This document shows, piece by piece, positions 1 to 5,282 of a DNA stretch of 6,690 bases. The notes under the pieces are model-generated. The model did no database searches and was not told the DNA's origin. It was given only the letters and a program-made list of their open reading frames with translations. This stretch comes from Clostridia bacterium (GTDB lineage Bacteria > Bacillota > Clostridia > Christensenellales > UBA1242), in the NCBI GenBank assembly GCA_900766395.1, contig CAAFWB010000021.1:1-6690 (forward strand), in the 5' to 3' direction. The position numbers and the translations under genes are program-made. Numbering within the stretch: the first letter of the stretch is position 1; every line of letters starts with the position of its first letter.

Positions 1-543
1 ACCATTTGTTGAAAGGAAGAAATTGATCACTGACGAGAGCGCAGTGCCGAACATTGTGAGCATAAACACGTCAAGAAGAATCAGCATGACATCGCCAAAC
101 GAAAGAAACCAACCTTGAATTGCAATGTAGGCAAAACTTGCAAAAGTTGCGACCAAACTGATGATTAGAGTTGTGAGCAGAGATGAGATATAATAGGATA
201 TTGCGAGCGTTGATTTTTTTGTTGGGGAAATGTCAAAATCTTTTCTGACTCCGCTCACTTTGTCTTGAACCATGAGTAAATTTGAACAAAAAGCAACTGT
301 CACACAACAAACTGCAAGGAGTGAAGAAAAGAGTTCGCCACCAACCATTCCGCCAATAAGTTTCTCCGAAACAACAATGCCGTCGGGCAGGGCAGATGTG
401 AAGCTATCGCGATAAACTTTTGCAAGAAATGTTGAATACAAAACGAGCAAAATGACGGGAGTGATGAGCGATGTAAAAAACATTCCTTTGTCTTTGAAAA
501 ATAATTTTATATTTCTTTTTGTCATTGATAAAAAAGTTTTCAT
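1..543 (-). CDS. ABC-2 type transporter permease (partial, C-terminus outside window)
   Basis: This is probably the membrane half of an ABC exporter whose ATPase is the gene just upstream. I translated 181 codons from ATG at 543 to the window edge with no stop. The protein starts MKTFLSMTKRNIKLFFKDKG, a short basic cytoplasmic lead-in typical of ABC-2 permeases. Hydrophobic segments follow at about residues 22-41, 68-91, 112-142 and 152-170. A short extracytoplasmic loop lies between the first two. The cytoplasmic stretch at about 92-110 (VQDKVSGVRKDFDISPTKKS) is the usual coupling region of this family. The start is fixed by a 4-bp ATGA overlap with the ATPase stop and by a GGGAGAGG ribosome site at 548-555. 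Full-length members have about 6 membrane spans, so roughly a third to a half is probably missing. The substrate cannot be read from this sequence. Confidence 0.88.
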   Translation of the reverse strand, partial: MKTFLSMTKRNIKLFFKDKGMFFTSLITPVILLVLYSTFLAKVYRDSFTSALPDGIVVSEKLIGGMVGGELFSSLLAVCCVTVAFCSNLLMVQDKVSGVRKDFDISPTKKSTLAISYYISSLLTTLIISLVATFASFAYIAIQGWFLSFGDVMLILLDVFMLTMFGTALSSVINFFLSTNG

Positions 544-1454
544 TTTGCCTCTCCCAAAAGTTTTTTGCCAGTGACAGCCAAAAACACATCGTCCATTTTG
601 CCTTTTGTCACTTCAAAATCAACAAATATATCTTTGTATTGTGCAATCAAATCTCGTGCTTCTTGTGTGTCTTTTACTTCAATGCGACAAGTTGTGTCTG
701 AAATTTTTTGAAAAGAGATGCCAAGGTCGAGAAGTTTTGTTTGGTCTGGGTTATAAAGAGTGATGTAATCTCCAGTATATTTATTTTTCAGTTCAAGCGG
801 TGTTCCTTCGGCGGAAATTTTTCCCGAGTCAAGAATGACGACATAATCTGCGTCAGCACTTTCTTCCATATAGTGTGTTGTGAGAAACACTGTCATGTTT
901 TCGCTTTTACGCAAACTTTCAATCACATGCCATAATGTTTGGCGGGTTTGAGGGTCAAGACCAGTTGTAGGCTCGTCAAGAATAAGAATTTTGGGGTGGT
1001 GAATGAGGGCACGTGCGACATCAATGCGTCTTTTTTGACCGCCAGAAAGTTTGCCGACCGTTCTTTTCAACAGGTCAGAAAATTCGAGCATTTGTGATAG
1101 TTCTTCAATTCGTGCTTTTGCTTCTTTTCCATAAATCCCATATAGTGCTGCACGAGAAACAAGATTTTCGAGAACAGTTAGTTTGTTGTCGAGAACTGAT
1201 GTTTGAAAAACCACTCCAAGTTCACGAGAGATTTTTGCTGTGTCGTGGTCGATGTCAAATCCGTCAATCAGTATTTTGCCCTTGTCCTTTGCAAGCGTGC
1301 CACACATGATTGAAATGGTCGTTGATTTTCCCGCGCCGTTTATACCAAGAAAAGCAAAAAGTTCGCCGCGTCGAACATGAAACGACAAATCATTGACCGC
1401 GTGAATTTCGCCAAAACTTTTATCAAGGTTTGAAATCTCAATAATATTTTCCAT
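540..1454 (-). CDS. ABC exporter ATP-binding protein (DrrA/ABC-2 type)
   Basis: This 304-residue nucleotide-binding subunit would power the ABC-2 permease translationally coupled to it. All ATPase motifs are intact: Walker A GINGAGKST at 37-45, Q-loop Gln84, signature LSGGQ at 136-140, Walker B ILILDE at 156-161 with catalytic Glu161, D-loop GLD at 165-167 and H-loop His194. After the core, residues about 225-304 form the extra C-terminal domain typical of the drug/antibiotic (DrrA, CcmA-like) subfamily, ending in MDDVFLAVTG. The start ATG at 1452-1454 has an AGGAG site six bases upstream, which overlaps the stop region of the preceding methyltransferase (gap of 8 nt), so the genes are very likely co-transcribed. 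The 3' end overlaps the permease start by 4 nt. The family covers drug, lipid, bacteriocin and antibiotic export, and no specific substrate is supported. Confidence 0.95.
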   Translation of the reverse strand: MENIIEISNLDKSFGEIHAVNDLSFHVRRGELFAFLGINGAGKSTTISIMCGTLAKDKGKILIDGFDIDHDTAKISRELGVVFQTSVLDNKLTVLENLVSRAALYGIYGKEAKARIEELSQMLEFSDLLKRTVGKLSGGQKRRIDVARALIHHPKILILDEPTTGLDPQTRQTLWHVIESLRKSENMTVFLTTHYMEESADADYVVILDSGKISAEGTPLELKNKYTGDYITLYNPDQTKLLDLGISFQKISDTTCRIEVKDTQEARDLIAQYKDIFVDFEVTKGKMDDVFLAVTGKKLLGEAK

Positions 1455-1462
1455 TTTTTCTC

Positions 1463-2752
1463 CTATTTTTTTGTTTTTAATCTCAAAGCCACCAAAGTTT
1501 CAACATGGTGAGTTTGAGGAAACATGTCGTATGGTTGAATGAGCATAATGTCATATTTTGGACAAAGCATCTCAAGGTCGCGCGCAAGAGTTGAAGGATT
1601 GCATGAAAGATAAATAATGTTTTCAATCTCCAAACTTGCCACAAGTTCAAGAATGGTTTTGTTTATTCCGTTTCTTGGTGGGTCAAAAACGATATGAGTG
1701 ATTTTGTCATTTTGCAAAATTTTTGGTATTTCAATTCTGCAGTCGCCACAAATTGGAACAAGATTTGAAATGTGATTAAGGTGTGCAAGTTCGCGACAAT
1801 TTTGACTTGCTTCGCGGTTTAGTTCAACCGAATACACAACATTTGCTTGTCTTGCGATTATTCCCGCAAGAATTCCTGTTCCACCATAAGCATTGATGAC
1901 TTTTGCGTCTTTTGAAATTAGGCTGGCGATGTCTTCATAAATTTTGTTTTGGACATCTTTGTTCACTTGCAAAAATGCGGCAGGGGAAACAAGACTTTCG
2001 AGTCCCAAAATGTCATAACACTGATTCTCTTCGCCATATAAGCAAATCAAATTATCTGTGATATTTGAACTGTTTTTTTGAGTATTTTTGCACAAATTTA
2101 ATGAAAATTTGATATTTTTTTGCAAAAAAGCATCAATTAACTGCTTTGATTTGGGAAATTCATATGAGTTTGAAACAAAAGTAAATTGAAAACCATTGTC
2201 CAAAAGTCGAAGGTGAAATGCTCGAAAATTATTTTTTGTTGTGCTCAAATATTTGTTCACGACTTCAATAATTTGAGTTAAGTCACAAACGAACAGTGGG
2301 CAGTTTTGAACTGGAAAGAAGTTGCCATCAACATCAGCAAAGCACAGTTTGTTGTTGACGATTGTGAAACTTAGTTTGTTGCGGTAGTGATATGAATTTT
2401 TTGCGTTACAAAAATTTGTTGATAAGTCTTTTTTTAATGCACGTTGCAAAATTGTTTTAACTTGATTTGTCTTGTATTCAAGTTGTGAATTTTGGTCCAT
2501 ATGCTGAAGAACACAACCCCCGCATTTTTCAAAATATGGGCATTGTGGAGTCACACGACTGGGTGAAGGAGAAACAATCTCATCAAGCACACATTCACAA
2601 AAATTTTTTCCGAACTTTTTTGTGTGAATCAAGACTTTTTCTCCAGAAATTGAAAAAGGGACAAAGCACACAAGTCCGTCCTGTTTTGCAATCCCATATC
2701 CGTTGGCACCGTTATCAATAATTTGTGCCAAAAATTTATCAGTTGAAATCAT
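1463..2752 (-). CDS. rlmD: 23S rRNA (uracil-C5)-methyltransferase, RlmD/RlmCD (TrmA) family
   Basis: This 429-residue enzyme is predicted to transfer a methyl group from S-adenosylmethionine to C5 of specific uridines in 23S rRNA. Domains in order are an N-terminal TRAM RNA-binding fold (about 1-60), then an iron-sulfur cluster site with Cys71, Cys77, Cys80 and distal Cys151 (C-x5-C-x2-C), then a central RNA-binding part, then a Rossmann methyltransferase domain (about 255-429). Visible motifs are FLQVN at 260-264, SAM loop INAYGGTG at 286-293, DPPRNG at 357-362, nucleophile Cys384 in YLSCNPSTLARDL, and general base Glu418 in FPQTHHVET. The SAM loop has Asn and Gly where relatives usually have Asp and Cys. 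The ATG is the only plausible start: an in-frame stop lies four codons upstream, and no Shine-Dalgarno is present. Its precise target (U747, U1939 or both, as in Gram-positive RlmCD) cannot be told from sequence alone. It leads the operon with the ABC genes, with no obvious functional link. Confidence 0.93.
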   Translation of the reverse strand: MISTDKFLAQIIDNGANGYGIAKQDGLVCFVPFSISGEKVLIHTKKFGKNFCECVLDEIVSPSPSRVTPQCPYFEKCGGCVLQHMDQNSQLEYKTNQVKTILQRALKKDLSTNFCNAKNSYHYRNKLSFTIVNNKLCFADVDGNFFPVQNCPLFVCDLTQIIEVVNKYLSTTKNNFRAFHLRLLDNGFQFTFVSNSYEFPKSKQLIDAFLQKNIKFSLNLCKNTQKNSSNITDNLICLYGEENQCYDILGLESLVSPAAFLQVNKDVQNKIYEDIASLISKDAKVINAYGGTGILAGIIARQANVVYSVELNREASQNCRELAHLNHISNLVPICGDCRIEIPKILQNDKITHIVFDPPRNGINKTILELVASLEIENIIYLSCNPSTLARDLEMLCPKYDIMLIQPYDMFPQTHHVETLVALRLKTKK

Positions 2753-2758
2753 ATTATT

Positions 2759-2787
2759 ATTTTAACAAAAACCAATTTTTATCTCAA
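2759..2787 (-). promoter_or_regulatory. sigma-70 promoter of rlmD-ABC operon, predicted leaderless
   Basis: On the minus strand, TTGAGA (2787-2782) is followed after exactly 17 bp by TAAAAT (2764-2759), and a TGT just before the -10 gives an extended -10. The usual start 6-8 bases past the -10 falls at about 2751-2753, on the A of the rlmD ATG (2752). The nine bases before the ATG are AATAATAAT, with no ribosome-binding motif, which fits a leaderless mRNA. The promoter match is seen directly; the start site is inferred. Confidence 0.72.
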
Positions 2788-2795
2788 ATATTTTC

Positions 2796-2824
2796 TTGCA
2801 AATAAAAGTTTATTTTGTTATATT
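2796..2824 (+). promoter_or_regulatory. sigma-70 promoter of proS
   Basis: TTGCAA (2796-2801), 17 bp, TATATT (2819-2824), with an extended -10 TG at 2816-2817. Predicted start is about 2831, leaving a leader near 22 nt, which is too short for a T-box or riboswitch. Its -35 lies only 8 bp from the -35 of the opposing rlmD promoter, so the two polymerases would compete for one stretch of DNA. Confidence 0.75.
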
Positions 2825-2852
2825 ATTTAACATATTAGAAAGGAAGTGCATT

Positions 2853-4286
2853 ATGGCTGATTTTAAGAATAAAGCAATCACATCTCGTGATGTCGATTTT
2901 GCAAGATGGTATACCGATGTTGTCAAAGCGGCAAAACTTGCAGAGTATTCAAGCGTCAAGGGTTGCATGATTTTGGAACCAAATGGTTATGCAATTTGGG
3001 AAGAGATACAAAAAAATTTGGATAAGATGTTTAAGCAAACGGGACATCAAAATGTTTATATGCCGATGTTTATTCCAGAAAGTCTTATGAAAAAAGAAGG
3101 CGAACTCATTGAAGGGTTTGCACCGGAAGGTGCGTGGGTGACAGAAGGTGGCTCAAACAAACTTGAAGAACGACTTATTGTTCGTCCAACGAGCGAAACC
3201 ATGTTTTCTGACTACTACGCTCTCAAAGTGAAATCTTATCGTGATTTGCCAAAACTCTATAACCAATGGGTTAATGTTGTTCGTTGGGAAAAAGAAACAA
3301 GACCCTTTCTTCGCACAAGAGAGTTTTTGTGGCAAGAAGGTCACACTGTTCACGAAACAGCACGTGAAGCAGAAGAAGAAACAAAACGTATGCTTGAAGT
3401 GTATAAAACATTTTTTGAAGATTATCTCGCAATTCCAGTTGTTTGTGGACGCAAAACTGAAAAAGAAAAGTTCGCAGGCGCTGAATACACTTTGACAATT
3501 GAAGCACTCATGTGGAATGGCGTTGCACTTCAAAGCGGAACAAGCCACTATTTTGGTCAAAAATTTTCAAAAGCTTATGATATAAAGTTCCTAAACCGAC
3601 AAAATGAATGGGAGTATGCTTATCAAACTTCGTGGGGTGTCACAACAAGAATGATTGGCGGACTAATCATGGTTCACAGTGACGACCAAGGTCTTGTTCT
3701 TCCTCCAAAAATTGCACCTCGTCAAGTTGTTATTGTTCCAATTGGCGACACAGAAGAAATCAAAGCACTTTGTGACAAAGTTTATGCTGATTTACTCAAA
3801 AAAGATATTTCAGTATTTGTTGATAATTCCGACCGCTCACCAGGCTTTAAATTTGCCGAACACGAAGTAAATGGAATTCCAGTGCGTGTTGAAATTGGAA
3901 AACGCGATTTGGAAAAAGGATTTATAACTCTTGCACGCCGTGACACAAGTGAAAAAATCAATGTCGATAAGAACGCGGACATTGCAAGTGAAATCAAAAC
4001 GCTTCTTGACACAATTCAAAAAGATATGTTTGAAAAAGCAAAAGCACGCCGTGATGCTCAAACATACACCGCTCACAATCTCCAAGAAGTTGAGCAAATC
4101 ATGAACGCACACCCAGGGTTCATCAAGGCAATGTGGTGCGGAGATGAAGCATGTGAACTAAAAATGAAAGAAATCCGTGGCACAAAATCTCGTTGCATCA
4201 TGGAAGGCCACGAACATATTGACGACAAGTGCGTTGTTTGTGGCAAACCCGCAAAACATCTCGTCCTTTGGGGAATACAATATTAG
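2853..4286 (+). CDS. proS: Prolyl-tRNA synthetase, archaeal/eukaryotic (type 3) form
   Basis: ProRS charges tRNA-Pro with proline in the cytoplasm. The protein is 477 residues, the usual length for the type that lacks the bacterial editing insertion but carries a C-terminal zinc domain. The class II core shows motif 1 around YMPMFIP (69-75), the RPTSE proline-site motif (111-115), motif 2 RWEKETRPFLRTREF (144-158) and motif 3 region HSDDQGLVLPP (275-285). The anticodon-binding domain covers about 286-400 (QVVIVPIGDTEE start, EIGKRDLEKG near 347). The zinc-like domain has Cys429, Cys434, Cys460 and Cys463. The protein ends in Tyr477, as expected for this type, where the C-terminal Tyr reaches toward the active site. 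The start at ATG 2853 is chosen because AGAAAGGAAG lies at 2837-2846. An in-frame TTG at 2796 would add 19 residues but sits inside the promoter -35. It is a single-gene unit between its own promoter and terminator. Confidence 0.97.
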   Translation: MADFKNKAITSRDVDFARWYTDVVKAAKLAEYSSVKGCMILEPNGYAIWEEIQKNLDKMFKQTGHQNVYMPMFIPESLMKKEGELIEGFAPEGAWVTEGGSNKLEERLIVRPTSETMFSDYYALKVKSYRDLPKLYNQWVNVVRWEKETRPFLRTREFLWQEGHTVHETAREAEEETKRMLEVYKTFFEDYLAIPVVCGRKTEKEKFAGAEYTLTIEALMWNGVALQSGTSHYFGQKFSKAYDIKFLNRQNEWEYAYQTSWGVTTRMIGGLIMVHSDDQGLVLPPKIAPRQVVIVPIGDTEEIKALCDKVYADLLKKDISVFVDNSDRSPGFKFAEHEVNGIPVRVEIGKRDLEKGFITLARRDTSEKINVDKNADIASEIKTLLDTIQKDMFEKAKARRDAQTYTAHNLQEVEQIMNAHPGFIKAMWCGDEACELKMKEIRGTKSRCIMEGHEHIDDKCVVCGKPAKHLVLWGIQY

Positions 4287-4290
4287 AACT

Positions 4291-4324
4291 AAAAAAGCTA
4301 GGAATTATTGCCTAGTCTTTTTTT
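4291..4324. terminator. Bidirectional intrinsic terminator after proS
   Basis: Stem CTAGG (4298-4302) and CCTAG (4311-4315), extended by a G-T pair, with an 8-nt loop. On the plus strand it is followed by a T run at 4318-4324. On the minus strand the A run at 4291-4296 becomes the T run. It begins 4 nt past the proS stop and separates proS from the converging tRNA operon. Confidence 0.82.
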
Positions 4325-4484
4325 ATGTAAATTGAATATTTATAACTAAAAATCTTCTAACATTTTTCGAAAAAAATGGTGTCAAAAACGGTGTCAAAAA
4401 TTATATATTAAATTTTTAAAATTATTCCTTATATACTCGACATTATATCTAAATCCTTTATATTTAAAGAGGAAAAGCAATTTT
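4325..4484. other. AT-rich intergenic stretch with a short direct repeat
   Basis: No open reading frame with a ribosome site and start codon is visible. The only ordered feature is two adjacent copies of GGTGTCAAAAA at 4378-4388 and 4390-4400, with a 12-bp period. Such short direct repeats could be arm-type integrase binding sites, given the duplicated tRNA 3' end about 120 bp away at 4519. They could equally be the relic of a decayed integrase gene end, or chance. Nothing else is supported here. Confidence 0.45.
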
Positions 4485-4517
4485 AAAAAATAAAAATAGA
4501 ACAAATAAATGTTCTAT
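4485..4517 (-). terminator. Distal intrinsic terminator of the tRNA operon
   Basis: On the minus strand, a perfect 8-bp stem of ATAGAACA and TGTTCTAT (4517-4510 with 4503-4496) and a 6-nt loop are followed by TTTTATTTTTT (4495-4485). It lies just past the duplicated tRNA-Gln 3' end and would stop any transcript that reads through the proximal terminator at 4640-4668. Confidence 0.75.
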
Positions 4518-4518
4518 C

Positions 4519-4638
4519 TTTGGCTGGGGTGGCAGGATGTGTTGCAGCGAATGCAATTCGCAAACTCGCCAAGCGTAAGCTTGGGTACCGGAGCAGCGTA
4601 GGTTCGTGAGCGTTAAGCTCCGCATTGAAATCCTGCCA
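4519..4638. repeat. tRNA-Gln-derived palindromic element (pseudo-tRNA block)
   Basis: Positions 4519-4538 are a perfect 20-bp direct copy of 4666-4685, the 3' end of tRNA-Gln(TTG). From there, TGGCAGGAT (4530-4538) pairs with ATCCTGCCA (4630-4638) as a 9-bp outer stem. Inside are three hairpins: GCGAAT/ATTCGC (4547-4561), CCAAGC/GCTTGG (4569-4584), and CGGAGC/GCTCCG (4589-4594 with 4617-4622), whose stem continues as AGCG/CGTT after a 2-nt bulge. The plus strand also carries tRNA-Gln pieces in gene order but inverted relative to the real gene: GCCAAGCG-TAAG (4568-4579, D-arm minus one G), GCGTAGGTTC (4596-4605) and AAATCCTGCCA (4628-4638, T-arm and acceptor side). A 22-nt insert separates the last two. 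It lacks a 5' acceptor strand and an anticodon arm, so it is not a working tRNA. Origin is unknown: an inverted duplication, an integration scar or a small structured repeat. Confidence 0.7.
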
Positions 4639-4639
4639 T

Positions 4640-4668
4640 AAAAAAATTCGTCCAAGAAGAACGAATTT
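4640..4668 (-). terminator. Proximal intrinsic terminator after tRNA-Gln(TTG)
   Basis: On the minus strand, stem AAATTCGT (4668-4661) and ACGAATTT (4651-4644) with a 9-nt loop run into seven T residues (4646-4640). It begins at the last base of the encoded CCA, so the hairpin directly abuts the mature tRNA 3' end. It is the expected main end of the tRNA transcript. Confidence 0.78.
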
Positions 4669-4742
4669 GGCTGGGGTGGCAGGATTTGAACCTACGCATG
4701 CGGGAGTCAAAGTCCCGTGCCTTACCGCTTGGCTACACCCCA
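4668..4742 (-). tRNA. tRNA-Gln (anticodon TTG)
   Basis: 75 nt including encoded CCA. Acceptor TGGGGTG pairs fully with CACCCCA, discriminator G. Anticodon stem CGGGA/TCCCG encloses loop CTTTGAC, giving anticodon TTG. T-arm GTAGG/CCTGC has the loop TTCAAAT and one T-G pair. It is the last gene of the array and the parent of the palindromic element downstream. Confidence 0.96.
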
Positions 4743-4762
4743 TCGGTGTAATTATGTTTTAG

Positions 4763-4837
4763 TGGCTGGGGTACTAGGATTCGAACCTAGGAATGTGGGA
4801 GTCAGAGTCCCATGCCTTACCGCTTGGCGACACCCCA
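4763..4837 (-). tRNA. tRNA-Gln (anticodon CTG)
   Basis: 75 nt with encoded CCA. Acceptor TGGGGTG/TACCCCA closes with one G-T pair. Anticodon stem TGGGA/TCCCA has loop CTCTGAC (anticodon CTG). T-arm CTAGG/CCTAG has loop TTCGAAT. The 5' half is nearly identical to the TTG gene 20 nt downstream, so the pair looks like a tandem duplication that diverged in the anticodon and T-arm. A dedicated CTG reader is notable in an AT-rich genome, where the TTG isoacceptor could read CAG by wobble. Confidence 0.96.
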
Positions 4838-4852
4838 AGATAACCTTTCGGT

Positions 4853-4929
4853 TGGGGTGAGTAAGGGGTTTCGAACCCATGACCTCCAGAGCCACAATCT
4901 GGCGCTCTACCAACTGAGCTATACCCACC
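4853..4929 (-). tRNA. tRNA-His (anticodon GTG)
   Basis: 77 nt counting the extra G at -1 (4929) that pairs with discriminator C73, the hallmark of tRNA-His. Acceptor GTGGGTA/TACTCAC has one G-T pair. Anticodon stem CCAGA/TCTGG has loop TTGTGGC (anticodon GTG). T-stem ATGGG/CCCCT carries a T50-C64 mismatch. CCA is encoded. A 15-nt spacer with a small AACC/GGTT hairpin leads to the next gene. Confidence 0.95.
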
Positions 4930-4962
4930 ATAAATGCGGCTTGTTATTCCAACTCGCCATCA

Positions 4963-5053
4963 TGGTGCGACTTTCGGGAAATCCCTCATCCGCACAACTG
5001 GTGCGTGTATCTCGGGAACACTACGTGAAAATCCATCGTGATCCGCACCAATA
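4963..5053 (-). repeat. Tandem stem-loop units built from the tRNA-Arg 3' end
   Basis: This lies within the 124-nt Arg-His spacer. On the minus strand the mature tRNA-Arg end CGCACCA (5060-5054) is followed by TGGTGCGGAT, an intervening part, CGCACCA again (5005-4999), then TTGTGCGGAT, another part, and a third CGCACCA (4969-4963). Each unit therefore has complementary ends resembling an acceptor stem that finishes in CCA. Both units also contain TTCCCGA (5018-5012 and 4980-4974) and the GTGCGGAT start, so they are degenerate copies of about 51 and 36 nt. The segment CGCACCA/TGGTGCG around loop ATA (5044-5060) can pair directly with the 3' end of tRNA-Arg. The rest of the spacer (4930-4962) shows nothing I can name. 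Confidence 0.65.
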
Positions 5054-5130
5054 TGGTGCGTCTGGAGGGATTCGAACCCCCGACCTTTGCCTTAGAAGGG
5101 CACTGCTCTATCCAGCTGAGCTACAAACGC
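5054..5130 (-). tRNA. tRNA-Arg (anticodon TCT)
   Basis: 77 nt with encoded CCA. Acceptor GCGTTTG/CAGACGC pairs with one T-G, discriminator A. D-arm GCTC/GAGC with loop AGCTGGATA is normal. Anticodon loop CTTCTAA gives anticodon TCT (reads AGA/AGG). The anticodon stem GTGCC/GGCAA has a G27-A43 mismatch at its top. T-arm GGGGG/CCCTC with loop TTCGAAT is canonical apart from G-T pairing. Its terminal CGCACCA recurs twice downstream. Confidence 0.94.
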
Positions 5131-5184
5131 ATACCTTCGATTTTTTTGCAGGTTCGAATTCCTGCATTTTTAGGCTGAGCCTAC
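5131..5184. repeat. Lys-Arg spacer with orphan T-arm-like hairpin and a palindrome
   Basis: Between two tRNA genes, TGCAGG (5148-5153) and CCTGCA (5160-5165) form a 6-bp stem around TTCGAATT. Read on the plus strand it looks like a complete tRNA T-arm, opposite in direction to the array, flanked on both sides by T runs. Next to it TAGGCT-G-AGCCTA (5171-5183) is a perfect odd palindrome immediately downstream of the tRNA-Lys CCA. A weak plus-strand terminator is an alternative reading, but no plus-strand gene needs one. Confidence 0.5.
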
Positions 5185-5260
5185 TGGTGGACCAGCAGGG
5201 GCTCGAACCCTGGACCCCCTGATTAAGAGTCAGATGCTCTACCAACTGAGCTACTGGTCC
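5185..5260 (-). tRNA. tRNA-Lys (anticodon CTT)
   Basis: 76 nt with encoded CCA. Acceptor GGACCAG/CTGGTCC is fully paired, discriminator A. Anticodon stem TCTGA/TCAGG (one T-G) with loop CTCTTAA gives anticodon CTT. T-arm CAGGG/CCCTG has loop TTCGAGC. It is the second gene of the array, 22 nt after tRNA-Gly. Confidence 0.96.
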
Positions 5261-5282
5261 ATGCTTTGTTCCTAAAAATTAA

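Noticed and set aside
519..1309. Plus-strand open frames within the ABC ATPase
   Set aside because: They are antisense to an intact ATPase with all nucleotide-binding motifs and lack start signals.
2796..2852. N-terminal extension of ProRS from TTG 2796
   Set aside because: The TTG forms the -35 box of the proS promoter and would not be in the mRNA; the true start has a clear ribosome site and matches family length.
2825..2852. T-box leader upstream of proS
   Set aside because: The predicted leader is about 22 nt, far too short for a specifier stem or antiterminator.
3153..4112. Several open frames on both strands inside proS
   Set aside because: They lie entirely in the shadow of a clear ProRS gene with complete family motifs and have no independent support.
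4530..4638. Integron attC site or functional tRNA in the palindromic block
   Set aside because: No R box pair of the GTTRRRY type, no integron integrase nearby, and no anticodon arm or paired 7-bp acceptor stem of a tRNA.
4483..4743. Minus-strand open frames of 86 and 63 codons over tRNA-Gln and the palindromic block
   Set aside because: They read through a functional tRNA and a terminator, lack ribosome sites, and give tRNA-derived peptides (GSNPATPA).
4963..5060. CRISPR array in the Arg-His spacer
   Set aside because: Repeats are only 7-10 nt, imperfect and unevenly spaced, with no cas genes; they match the tRNA-Arg 3' end instead.
4812..5222. 136-codon plus-strand open frame across the tRNA array
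   Set aside because: It is the antisense of three tRNA genes and their spacers; peptide stretches such as GGIRTPDL and QQGLEPWTP are well known artefacts of translating reversed tRNA T-arms. It has no ribosome site.
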